Shown here one piece after another: positions 42,019 through 49,528 of a stretch of 49,540 bases of DNA. This DNA is from Oscillospiraceae bacterium. Lineage in GTDB: Bacteria > Bacillota > Clostridia > UMGS1810. The stretch spans positions 1 through 49,540 of the forward strand of contig JAJXRJ010000013.1 in NCBI GenBank assembly GCA_021629085.1, in the 5' to 3' direction. Each line of letters starts with the position of its first letter. The stretch's first letter is position 1. The notes beneath the pieces are model-generated. The model saw only the letters and a list, made by a program, of their open reading frames with translations, made no database searches and had not been told where the DNA came from. Made by a program: the position numbers and the translations under genes.

Positions 42019-44793
42019 TTAGTCCAGCGTGACAACAATGGTGTTGTCCGCGCCTTTTTCCACTTTCGCCTGCACGGTTTTTACCTGGCCGTTGGCATCC
42101 ACTTTGATTTCATAGTCGCCGTAGAACGCCCGCAGCGCATAGCTGCCATCCGCACCGGTCTGGCCGCTCTCTCTGGTCCACCACTTGTTGTAAACCAGGT
42201 CCTGATATTGCTCACCTGAGGGCTTTAACGTCCAGTCTTTGGCATATAATGGAGCGTTGGAGAACCAGTGGGAGCCATCCCAGAAGCCCCACATGTGGAA
42301 GCCGTCTACATGTTCGTTAGAGAAGCACAGGATGATAATGTCACGGATAAATTCTGCAGTCGTTTCCGGAGGATCGCTGCGCACGTCAAACTCGGTAATT
42401 TTGATGGGCTTGTCATAGCGTTCTGCCAAAAAGTCGATTTGCTCATAAAAATTATACGGGTGGCACAGCGCGCCGAAATGCCCGTGAATGGCAATGCCGT
42501 CATAAGGCGCGTTTTTCTCCTTCAAATAGTCCAAAATTTCTACAAATCCCTTTAGACTTGGCGATTCTAAACCATTCACGCCCACAATACCGGTTTCACT
42601 GATGTATTTGGGCACATCGGGGTCAGCTTCTTCCGCCCAGTTGCACCAATCCACCACAGTGTCTATGCCAAACGCATCTTTGAAATTGTTGTTGGCCACC
42701 ATTTCGTTGATGAGATCCCAGTCGGAAAGCTGGCCTTTCCAGTCGGTCAGCGTCTTTTGAATATGCCCCTTTACGCGCGCCTCATAGCCTTCTCTGTCAC
42801 CTGCTGCCACCATGTCGCGCAAATCCTGCGGCACGGCGAAATCACTTTTGTAGCTCTCCCATACCAATGTGTGCCCGCGCACATCACGGATACCATTTGC
42901 ATGCAGCCAGTCCACCATTCTCTGCGTTTTTTGCGGGTCAGTCTCCAATGCAATCCACTTGTGTTCATTTTCCAACACTGCACTGTTGAAGTTTTCGCGG
43001 ATGGCCTGCTGATATTGGAGGCCGTTACTGTCGGTTTTAAACATATTCCCATTGACGGCAGAACCCCACTGGAAGGCGTGCTCTGTCATGTTGACGTCCA
43101 CTTTTGCGCCGGATACGGGATTTCCCGCTGCATCCTGTACCACAACCTTCACGTCGCCCTTGCGGATTTGCTCAATGCGGTCAATGGCCTCTTTGCGCCA
43201 GGCGGCGTCATGCTCCTGCCCCGGATAATTGCTGGTATCGGGCATTTGATCCAAAGTGACGTCTTTGCCGTAGTTAATCATTTCATAGCCGCCGATTTCG
43301 ACCTCCTGCACATAGTAAGCAAGGCGGACGGTGGCTTGTAAATTGTCGGCATAGCCATCTTTTACCACAAACGGGAAGTAACCGGTGACCCACTCGTTGG
43401 AAGACTGAATGTCGCCAATCACCGCCTTGTTATGGCTCCCGGAGGTCAGTTCCTCCACAATGCATTCCACTTGCCCCAGCCTGGATTCGGGAATGCCGCC
43501 CGAAAGGGTGCGCATAGAGAGTTTTACCAGGATCAAATCGCCCACGTTGAACTTGATGTCCGGCATATCCATGCGGACCTGGAAGTTATAGGGATATTCC
43601 GGGAGCGGGTCGTTGACAGTGACGTGCAGGGCTTTGGTAAAGCCGGGACCATCCACGTCGACTTGCTCAATGGTGCCATATTCGCTTCCCATAATTGCGC
43701 CGTTTAACAGGCTGTCGTTATTTAACACCACATCGCCCTCCGGCAGGCTGGCAATCATGGCCTCCGGATCTTCGGGCTCATCGTAATAAATTAAATCGTA
43801 TGGGTCGTTGCTCCTGGAAAACTCGGTGGGCACCGGCCGCGGGCCTTCCCAGCTTTCAATCAGCTGCGGGGCGCTTTCGCCGCCCAAAGTCAGCTCTACA
43901 TCATCAATATACATAGTGGGGGTCAGGGTATGGGTGGGGTCTTGGTCAAACCCAATCATGTCTGCCTCCACATTGGTGTGGTCAAAGGTAAAGGTAATCT
44001 TGGTCCATTCCGCCTGGGGAATGGCGAAGCTCTCATGTGCGGCTGCTGCCGTAGCGGTGGCTGTGCCCTTGGTGCCGTAAGTACCCACCCGCATGGAAGT
44101 CGCCATATCGGGTATATATACCCACGCAGTGAGCGTGTACGTTTTGTTGAGATTTTCCTCGTCCAGCATGTTCATAAGCTTTAAACGGCAGGAAGTGGCA
44201 GTACGGTTGGCGAGCTTCGCACTTTTGCCGGTCCCCGTGGTGTGATCCTGCTCACTGGAGAGCGAGATGTTTTTGGCGTCATAATCACCGCCGATTTGGA
44301 AGTCCTTTTCGCTTTCAAACGCGGTTAAATCGTCAAAGACAAAGCTGCGCAAAACATCTGCTGCACTTTCTATAATCACGGTCTGGGATGCATCGTCCCA
44401 GTCCACCTGCGCGCCTAAGCTTTCTGAAATAAAGCGCACCGGCACCATGGTCCGGTCATTTACAAGCTGCGCCGGCACGTCCAGCGTCACCGCCGCGCCG
44501 TTTACCGTGGCATTTGTGCTTCCAATGGCAAGCGACACGGTTTTTCCGTCTTTGACGCCTGAGGCAGTCTGCGTGGCGTCGTCCCACGAAACTTCCGCGC
44601 CCAGCGCTTCAAATATCCCCCGCATGGGCACCAATACCCGGTCGTTTACCATCACCGGCATCTGGTCAAAACTTTGCTGGGTCCCGTCAATGGTAATCTT
44701 AATGTCGTCCTGCGCATACACCCCGCCGGTCATACCAAACGCCAACACCATCACCATCACAACTGCCAGCACACTTGCTGTGATTCGTTTCAT
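42019..44793 (-). CDS. Second secreted GH10 endo-beta-1,4-xylanase with copper-amine-oxidase-N stalk
   Basis: Endo-xylanase of 924 residues, a full-length paralogue of 5365-8130 with the same order. Signal peptide 1-27 (ends VYA before QDD); copper amine oxidase N-terminal domain at about 30-142; CBM4/9/22-like module at about 150-303 (FDDLTAFE, SLSSEQDHTTGTGKS); second beta module at about 355-515; GH10 barrel at about 530-870; carboxypeptidase-regulatory-like tail. Acid/base Glu697 in DWDLINE, nucleophile Glu801 in KITEFD. The signal peptide is of the ordinary cleaved type, unlike the lipobox-like one of the first xylanase. AAGGAGG lies seven bases before the ATG. It stands alone, with a promoter overlapped by an inverted repeat and its own terminator. 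Confidence 0.94.
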   Translation of the reverse strand: MKRITASVLAVVMVMVLAFGMTGGVYAQDDIKITIDGTQQSFDQMPVMVNDRVLVPMRGIFEALGAEVSWDDATQTASGVKDGKTVSLAIGSTNATVNGAAVTLDVPAQLVNDRTMVPVRFISESLGAQVDWDDASQTVIIESAADVLRSFVFDDLTAFESEKDFQIGGDYDAKNISLSSEQDHTTGTGKSAKLANRTATSCRLKLMNMLDEENLNKTYTLTAWVYIPDMATSMRVGTYGTKGTATATAAAAHESFAIPQAEWTKITFTFDHTNVEADMIGFDQDPTHTLTPTMYIDDVELTLGGESAPQLIESWEGPRPVPTEFSRSNDPYDLIYYDEPEDPEAMIASLPEGDVVLNNDSLLNGAIMGSEYGTIEQVDVDGPGFTKALHVTVNDPLPEYPYNFQVRMDMPDIKFNVGDLILVKLSMRTLSGGIPESRLGQVECIVEELTSGSHNKAVIGDIQSSNEWVTGYFPFVVKDGYADNLQATVRLAYYVQEVEIGGYEMINYGKDVTLDQMPDTSNYPGQEHDAAWRKEAIDRIEQIRKGDVKVVVQDAAGNPVSGAKVDVNMTEHAFQWGSAVNGNMFKTDSNGLQYQQAIRENFNSAVLENEHKWIALETDPQKTQRMVDWLHANGIRDVRGHTLVWESYKSDFAVPQDLRDMVAAGDREGYEARVKGHIQKTLTDWKGQLSDWDLINEMVANNNFKDAFGIDTVVDWCNWAEEADPDVPKYISETGIVGVNGLESPSLKGFVEILDYLKEKNAPYDGIAIHGHFGALCHPYNFYEQIDFLAERYDKPIKITEFDVRSDPPETTAEFIRDIIILCFSNEHVDGFHMWGFWDGSHWFSNAPLYAKDWTLKPSGEQYQDLVYNKWWTRESGQTGADGSYALRAFYGDYEIKVDANGQVKTVQAKVEKGADNTIVVTLD

Positions 44794-44830
44794 TTTTTTC
44801 CTCCTTTTGGTTGATTGATAAACTATGTAT

Positions 44831-44868
44831 CTGTTAATATTATAACAGTTGGCTTATCTACTCGTCAA
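44831..44868 (-). promoter_or_regulatory. Promoter of the second xylanase with inverted repeat over the -10
   Basis: On the minus strand TTGACG (44863-44868), 18-base spacer, TATAAT (44839-44844). CTGTTA-N6-TAACAG (44831-44848) covers the -10 box, a typical place for a repressor operator. The -35 overlaps the stop codon region of the upstream gene. Confidence 0.65.
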
Positions 44869-45605
44869 GAAATATTCATATCTTGCCGGTTTACGTTGAT
44901 GCCAGCTTTTTTTGCCTGGCTGTGCTGCAGCCTCCGTGGAATACGGTAGAGCTTTCCATCCTTCAAAAGCCGCGCGCCGGTTTGCTTAAATGTAAATTCC
45001 ACGCCTGCCTCCACACATTGGCGGCGGATGTCCAAAACCCAGTCAAACTGGCATATACGCGCAAGCTCGCCCGATTCTCCGCCAACCACAACCTCCTCTA
45101 TTTTGTCAGGTGCAAGCAGGCCGCGGTAGTCAATGCGAGAAAGCAATGGCTCGCTGATGACCAGGCGGTGCTTGATGGGCATGGACAAAAAAATGGGCAG
45201 GCGGCGATCCGCCATTTCCTGATTTTCCATGGTACAGCCCACTGTCACGTGGTCATAACCGTCTCCCCAGTCAGCGGGCAGATGCTCCAAAAACCGGTGG
45301 ATGCGCTTTGTGATGAACAAAAAGTGCAAATCCCGCCGCCGGGAAATCATGTCCCACGCCTCTTCTTGCCACTCGTCTGTCAAATCCAGCAAAAAATCAG
45401 AGGTAAAACAGGTGTTCACCGTTGTACCGGGCGGCAATTTGTATTCCCCTTTCCGGTTTTTTAGAATGGGCAGGTCAAATGCCTTGGTTTTTCGCGGCAC
45501 CGTGCTGTCCCGGTCGTAACGTGCGTCGCTGCGGTAAACATAGCAGTTGTCGCAGCCCGGGCTGTACTTTATGCACCCGTGCCATAAATTCCACACCACA
45601 TGCAT
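44865..45605 (-). CDS. DUF5131 / phage Gp37-Gp68-like protein with radical-SAM-like cysteine cluster
   Basis: Protein of 246 residues. The ATG at 45605 is chosen, about eight bases after AAAGGAGAGG. The N-terminus WNLWHGCIKYSPGCDNCYVY has Cys11, Cys18 and Cys21 (C-x6-C-x2-C), as in DUF5131 proteins, which resemble radical SAM enzymes and occur in phages and bacteria. Later motifs LFITKRIHRF, VTVGCTMENQEMADRR, LVISEPLLSRID and VVVGGESGELAR also fit the family. Biological role unknown. It is separate from the Fe-S cassette upstream by 275 bases and shows no phage neighbours. It has no terminator of its own; the second xylanase promoter overlaps its end. Confidence 0.82.
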   Translation of the reverse strand: MHVVWNLWHGCIKYSPGCDNCYVYRSDARYDRDSTVPRKTKAFDLPILKNRKGEYKLPPGTTVNTCFTSDFLLDLTDEWQEEAWDMISRRRDLHFLFITKRIHRFLEHLPADWGDGYDHVTVGCTMENQEMADRRLPIFLSMPIKHRLVISEPLLSRIDYRGLLAPDKIEEVVVGGESGELARICQFDWVLDIRRQCVEAGVEFTFKQTGARLLKDGKLYRIPRRLQHSQAKKAGINVNRQDMNIS

Positions 45606-45880
45606 CCGGTTTCCTCTCCTTTTGCCTGCTTCTATTATATGCTTTCTGGTTATAAAAAACAAGATGCGATTTTAACCGAAAATCGCACTGTTTTAAAGTT
45701 CTTGCACAATCTTTACAAATGTCATTCTCTATATATTAATTATACTATAATGGGGATTCGTTTACAAGATGCATTTTAAATCATCCGTGCTATACTGGGC
45801 AGGCAAAATCACCTTGACGCCGCTTGCCGCCTGGGGCGCGCCAGATTGCCGGGTTTTTGCGCTGGACGTCAAGTAGGATG
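45606..45880. other. Intergenic stretch between the U32-like and DUF5131 genes
   Basis: No supported gene. It contains AT-rich sequence with TATAAT-like boxes near 45740-45750 and a 35-codon frame (45769-45876, MHFKSSVLYWAGKITL...) with only a poor, distant GGGGA. CTTGACG near 45811 and CGTCAAG near 45866 can pair at long range and may form part of a weak terminator for the leftward Fe-S cassette. Confidence 0.4.
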
Positions 45881-46912
45881 TTATTCACACAAAACCAGCG
45901 CCTGATCGAGCGCAGCTTTGCAGTAGCCGCATGTATGGCAGTTTTTATCGCACTGTGTGGTTTTTAAAAACCAGTCTTTGGGCATCTTGCTGCTGTCCAC
46001 CACATAGGGGGCAAGGGCAGGGCCAAAGCCCGGTTCAAACAAATCCATTAAATTTCCAAAAAATTGCCCGCGCACATAGGCCTCCACCACCATGGCAGGC
46101 CGTTCGTGCATGCGCGTGGCCAGCTTAAAGGCGTCGCAGTAGGGAAGGTAATGGCGGATGTCTTCGGGACGGATCCAGGTGCTTTGCAAAACGGCGGGCC
46201 AATGCGCGCGGTCTTTTAAATAGTGCCAGCACATGTGCGGCTGAAAGTTGATGTTGTCCGACGCTTCAATTTCCGATGTGTGCGCCACAAGGTTATCGTG
46301 AAACGTCTGCCCGCTGCAAAACCGCATGCAGCCGCTGTTTGCCAGCATAAAAAGCCGTTTCCCGTTTTGATCTGCCCATTCTTTTAGCATCGCAATCCGC
46401 AAAAGGTCACGGTTATAGTCCCGCTGCACATAGTAGCTGTCAAACAGGTGCGCGGTATATTCCATCCCTTCCACCGTCCCAATCCGCATGTTGACCGAAG
46501 CGCGTACCTCGGTGTTTGGCGAAATGGTTTTTACCATGTGCGCTACTGCGGGCGAAGTGGTGGTTACCACGTCCGCCGCACAGCCTTTTTGCGCAAGGTA
46601 AGAGAGAATGGAATGGATGCGGTTTGCCAGCGCCTTGCTCAGCGCGCCGCCGCCGTAGCAGTTGCCGTTGAGCAATAAATCCAGCTTGATGCCGGCTTTT
46701 TTGATGTTTAGAAGGTCGTGCTCCAGTACGCGAACGCCGTCCCAGTCCACCATGCCCTGCCGCTCGGTGAGGTTGCCCCTGCCGTTTGGCGTGCCTGGCC
46801 AGGAGAAATATACCTCTGAAATCCGGTTGGCATACAGGGAGATGACCTCCATTAAATCTGGCGCGTAGGGCTGATAGCCCACCATAAATTTTGCGTGTGT
46901 TTTGGCTTCCAT
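45881..46912 (-). CDS. U32-peptidase-like Fe-S protein with C-terminal cysteine cluster
   Basis: Protein of 343 residues, probably cytoplasmic, that resembles the TIM-barrel U32 family (RlhA, TrhP, UbiU/UbiV types) in general layout. Cys195-x3-Cys199 in ANSGCMRFCSG and Cys228 may hold one Fe-S cluster. A separate C-terminal group C321-x3-C325-x2-C328-x2-C331 (CDKNCHTCGYC) looks like a second. Several U32 proteins carry out oxygen-independent hydroxylations using a [4Fe-4S] cluster, so a redox role is more likely than proteolysis. It follows the QueG-like gene by 14 bases on the same strand, with GAGGAAGG before its ATG. Family assignment is tentative; no close relative comes to mind. Confidence 0.55.
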   Translation of the reverse strand: MEAKTHAKFMVGYQPYAPDLMEVISLYANRISEVYFSWPGTPNGRGNLTERQGMVDWDGVRVLEHDLLNIKKAGIKLDLLLNGNCYGGGALSKALANRIHSILSYLAQKGCAADVVTTTSPAVAHMVKTISPNTEVRASVNMRIGTVEGMEYTAHLFDSYYVQRDYNRDLLRIAMLKEWADQNGKRLFMLANSGCMRFCSGQTFHDNLVAHTSEIEASDNINFQPHMCWHYLKDRAHWPAVLQSTWIRPEDIRHYLPYCDAFKLATRMHERPAMVVEAYVRGQFFGNLMDLFEPGFGPALAPYVVDSSKMPKDWFLKTTQCDKNCHTCGYCKAALDQALVLCE

Positions 46913-46926
46913 GTGGGGTTCCTTCC

Positions 46927-47958
46927 TCAGTCGGGGTCTTTTTCAAACGGGTTTGTTTTTTTCGGCGCTTGAGAGGAGCCTATATTGCTCACAGTGCCTA
47001 CACCTGGTTCATAGTCTGACCAGTCTATGCTCCAAAGCGGTTTTCTGCGGAATGGTTTTTCAAATTTATTGGATAAAACGCCGCGCTTTTCCAGTTGAAT
47101 CATGCAAGCGCGCGTACATCCTTTCGCACCGCAAATGGCCTGGCCTGTGTTGTATAAATTCCGGGGCTTTTTGTAAAACGGCGAATGGCTGCCGGGACGG
47201 ATGTCGTTTCGGCCATCCATATAGGTGCCGCCGCCCGGTTCGCACACTTCGCCGCCGCGAAATGCCAGGTCGCAGGCGCTGCAGTCCAGCTCGCCCCATT
47301 CCACCTCGTGCCCCGCCAGATTGACCTTTACGGTTTTGGTTGCGCTGATTGCGTTTCCGGGGCATTCCCGCACACATGCCATGCAGCGGTTGCAGAGCTT
47401 GGGGCCGTTATAGATGGGGTCGGGTGTAAGCTCCATTTCAGTGAGCACTACGCCCAGCCGCAGCCGCGGGCCAAATTCGGGGGATAGAAACATTTTGCTG
47501 TAGCCAATTTCGCCCAGCCCGGCCAAAAATCCGCAGATGCGTAAGTGCAGCATCACGTCGGGCTGGGGCTTGCCGGGCTCCACTGGCTTAGAATAATCTT
47601 TACGGAGCTTCCCGTCGCCCTCAATGCCGCGCCAGTCGCTCTGGTGCCCGATGGGAATGGCTTCATATCCTTCGTCTTCAATGAGTTTGCACAGGTTAAT
47701 GACTGTGAGCGGTATGTAGAGGTAGGTGAGCCCGCCGTAGCCCATTGCGGAATAGTTGGAAAAAAACGTTCCCTCCTCAATGCCGCGCAGGCTGCCCCGC
47801 ATCACGCGGAACCCCATCACAATCATACTTTTTGCCTCGGGCATAATATAGCGCGGATCCATTTGCTTGGGTGCGCCCTCAAACCGGTCCATGGGGGCGA
47901 TCCCTACAATATCTGCGCCCAGCCGTTTGGCATAGGCCTTTATTTGTGCAGCGTCCAT
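46927..47958 (-). CDS. QueG/reductive-dehalogenase-like 4Fe-4S protein
   Basis: Protein of 343 residues. The ATG at 47958 is chosen because GGAAGGGA lies directly upstream; a longer frame is set aside. The N-terminal part (AQIKAYAKRLGADIVGIAPM, YIMPEAKSMIVMGF, YLYIPLTVINLCKLIEDEGYEAIPI, CGFLAGLGEIGYSKMFLSPEFGPR) matches the corrinoid-binding domain shared by epoxyqueuosine reductase QueG and reductive dehalogenases RdhA. C189-x2-C192-x2-C195-x3-C199-P is a ferredoxin-type 4Fe-4S site, and C276, C281 and C285 with C226 or C229 may form the second. It lacks the HEAT-repeat C-terminus of QueG and a Tat signal, so it is neither a standard QueG nor a respiratory RdhA. Cobalamin-dependent reduction of an unknown substrate is inferred. 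Confidence 0.75.
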   Translation of the reverse strand: MDAAQIKAYAKRLGADIVGIAPMDRFEGAPKQMDPRYIMPEAKSMIVMGFRVMRGSLRGIEEGTFFSNYSAMGYGGLTYLYIPLTVINLCKLIEDEGYEAIPIGHQSDWRGIEGDGKLRKDYSKPVEPGKPQPDVMLHLRICGFLAGLGEIGYSKMFLSPEFGPRLRLGVVLTEMELTPDPIYNGPKLCNRCMACVRECPGNAISATKTVKVNLAGHEVEWGELDCSACDLAFRGGEVCEPGGGTYMDGRNDIRPGSHSPFYKKPRNLYNTGQAICGAKGCTRACMIQLEKRGVLSNKFEKPFRRKPLWSIDWSDYEPGVGTVSNIGSSQAPKKTNPFEKDPD

Positions 47959-47979
47959 TTTTATCCCTTCCTTTCTTAT

Positions 47980-48020
47980 ACTATAAGGCCATCTTATCGC
48001 TTGCGGCAAAAATCCGCAAG
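47980..48020 (-). promoter_or_regulatory. Promoter of the Fe-S cassette with inverted repeat at the -35
   Basis: On the minus strand TTGCCG (48004-48009), 18-base spacer, TATAGT (47980-47985). The inverted repeat CTTGCGG-N7-CCGCAAG (48000-48020) covers the -35 and lies between the cassette and the divergent AraC regulator. Confidence 0.5.
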
Positions 48021-48039
48021 GGGAAAAACAATTTTTTTG

Positions 48040-48068
48040 TTGTACTTTTCGATGGTTTGTGATAAACT
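48040..48068 (+). promoter_or_regulatory. Promoter of the AraC-type regulator gene
   Basis: TTGTAC (48040-48045), 17-base spacer, TAAACT (48063-48068), 22 bases before the GTG start. Confidence 0.55.
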
Positions 48069-48090
48069 ATACGCAAAGGGGGAATCCCAT

Positions 48091-48840
48091 GTGAATGGAG
48101 ACCAGATGACCATTTTAGAAGTACAGCTTGCATTGGGCAAGCGGTGCCCGCTCGGCTGGAGGATAAAGCAGCAGAGCCGCAACGGGGACGGGCTGATTTA
48201 TATTGTGAACGGTGCGGCGGACTATATCATGCCCGGCCGCAGATTCTCGGTAAAAAAAGACGATATCCTCTATGTGCCGAGAGGATGCAGTTATGAGACA
48301 GAAACGTACGGCGATATACCATTTTCGGTGATTGTACTCAATTTTTTGTCAGACGATGGGCCGCTGCCGCTGCCGGATGTGCTGCATCCCCGCAGCCCGG
48401 GCCGGCTGTATGCATTGTTTTCTCAAATAGAGGAAACCTGGTTTTCCAAACAGCCCTATTATCAGCTTTTGTGTAAGGCCATGCTCTATCAGCTGATTTA
48501 TGCACTATTGTGTGAGGGGCTTCCGGCCGGCAAGGTTTCTGCAAATATCCAGGCCACCATTGACTATATGGAAAACTATTACGACCAGAAGGTGGATATG
48601 GATCAGCTTGCTTTGATTGCGGGCTACAGCCCGTCCCACTACCGGACGGTGTTTAAGCGTTTGTTTGGATGCCCGCCGGTGAAGTATCTCACAAATTTAC
48701 GCGTGGAGCGGGCCAAAGATATGCTAAAAAGCCGCCTCTGCACGCTAGAAGAGGTGGCGTTTGCCTGTGGGTTTTCAGATGTGCCCTATTTTTGCCGGGT
48801 GTTTAAAAAAGTGACCGGACAAAGCCCGGCAAAGTTCTAA
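48091..48840 (+). CDS. AraC-family transcriptional regulator divergent from the Fe-S cassette
   Basis: Regulator of 249 residues. The start is taken as GTG at 48091, following AAAGGGGG; an ATG at 48106 with GGAG is a close alternative. Residues of about 1-130 form a cupin-like sensing domain (GLIYIVNGAADYIMPGRRFS, DDILYVPRGCSYETE). The C-terminal AraC domain has both helix-turn-helix units (DQLALIAGYSPSHYRTVFKR and LEEVAFACGFSDVPYFCRVF), and the protein ends right after it. It is divergent from the QueG-like/U32-like genes with an inverted repeat in between, so it is the obvious regulator of that cassette. Its stop abuts that of the convergent YlmC-like gene. Confidence 0.9.
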   Translation: MNGDQMTILEVQLALGKRCPLGWRIKQQSRNGDGLIYIVNGAADYIMPGRRFSVKKDDILYVPRGCSYETETYGDIPFSVIVLNFLSDDGPLPLPDVLHPRSPGRLYALFSQIEETWFSKQPYYQLLCKAMLYQLIYALLCEGLPAGKVSANIQATIDYMENYYDQKVDMDQLALIAGYSPSHYRTVFKRLFGCPPVKYLTNLRVERAKDMLKSRLCTLEEVAFACGFSDVPYFCRVFKKVTGQSPAKF

Positions 48841-49089
48841 TCAAACTTCGGTGAAGCGCTCATGCTCCAACCGCACTAAAATGAGGTCTTCGCCAATGCG
48901 CTGGATGCACCGCCACGGGATGACAATGCCGTCCCGCCGCCCAAACAGGCCGCCCCGCCTTCCGGGCACGATTATGGCGCAAATTTGTCCCGTGCAATTT
49001 TCAATTTCCAGGTCGCACACAAATCCCATGCGCTCGCCGTCGCACAAATTGATGACTTCCTTGCACTTAAACTCTGACGCACGAAACAT
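48841..49089 (-). CDS. YlmC/YmxH-family PRC-barrel protein
   Basis: Small protein of 82 residues. The ATG at 49089 is chosen, with AAGGATGGG upstream. The pattern SEFKCKEVINLCDGERMGFVCDLEIE, then PGRRGGLFGRRDGIVIPWRCIQRIGEDLILV, is that of the YlmC/YmxH family, a PRC-barrel-like fold common in spore-forming Firmicutes and often under sporulation control. The molecular role is not known. The gene is monocistronic and convergent with the AraC-type gene, with no room for a terminator between the abutting stops. Confidence 0.88.
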   Translation of the reverse strand: MFRASEFKCKEVINLCDGERMGFVCDLEIENCTGQICAIIVPGRRGGLFGRRDGIVIPWRCIQRIGEDLILVRLEHERFTEV

Positions 49090-49218
49090 GAAATTCCCAT
49101 CCTTTCTGCGCATATTTTGTGCTATCATCCTATGCATTTAAAAAATTTTTATGAGTAATTTTTTAAAAAAACGGGATACTAATATTGTTCGTAAAACAGC
49201 AGAAAGGAAGTTTGAGCA

Positions 49219-49392
49219 ATGAATACAAAAGGCTTTGCAGGCGGGCTGATTACCGGCGCGGTAATTGGCGCAACCATCGGCATTTTATCTGACCCCATTA
49301 AAGACAGGCAGCACAAGCAGTTACACAAGCAAAAACGCGAGCTGTTTAAAACGGTTGGCGGTGCCATTGACAATTTGATGGACATGTTTTAA
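49219..49392 (+). CDS. YtxH-like small membrane protein (57 residues)
   Basis: A short frame, MNTKGFAGGLITGAVIGATI..., preceded by AAAGGAAG at eight bases. The Gly/Ala/Ile-rich segment of residues 6-23 is a likely membrane helix, followed by a charged helical tail (KDRQHKQLHKQKRELFK). This is the layout of YtxH-domain proteins, which are general-stress or envelope-associated but poorly understood. A clear terminator follows at once, supporting a real single-gene unit. Confidence 0.75.
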   Translation: MNTKGFAGGLITGAVIGATIGILSDPIKDRQHKQLHKQKRELFKTVGGAIDNLMDMF

Positions 49393-49401
49393 ATGAGGAA
49401 G

Positions 49402-49428
49402 GCGGCAGGCGTTCTTGCCTGCCGCTTT
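49402..49428 (+). terminator. Terminator of the YtxH-like gene
   Basis: GCGGCAGGC (49402-49410) pairs with GCCTGCCGC (49417-49425) around a six-base loop, followed by a short TTT, ten bases after the stop codon. Confidence 0.75.
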
Positions 49429-49499
49429 GCACATATTAAAAAGAAAAAGCGTGTTTCTTCTAAAAACGCAAAAAAAGAAGAAGAATTTGTAAATAACCC

Positions 49500-49528
49500 T
49501 TTTCATTTTGAAAAAAGCATGCTATAAT
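49500..49528 (+). promoter_or_regulatory. Promoter of a gene beyond the window edge
   Basis: TATAAT (49523-49528) with a weak TTTTCA -35 (49500-49505) at 17 bases. The stretch before it (49440-49499) is A-rich and holds no gene. The product lies outside the window. Confidence 0.4.

Noticed and set aside
45769..45876. Thirty-five-codon frame between the DUF5131 and U32-like genes
   Set aside because: Only a distant GGGGA precedes it, no family is recognisable, and it overlaps a possible long-range hairpin. It is mentioned in the intergenic entry only.
46927..47958. Standard queG (epoxyqueuosine reductase)
   Set aside because: The corrinoid and ferredoxin parts fit, but the HEAT-repeat C-terminus is missing, the second cysteine group differs, and no queuosine genes are nearby.
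47545..48090. N-terminal extension of the AraC-type regulator by 182 residues
   Set aside because: The extension runs antisense through the QueG-like gene and its promoter region. A GTG with a proper ribosome binding site at 48091, and a promoter at 48040-48068, give a normal-length regulator.
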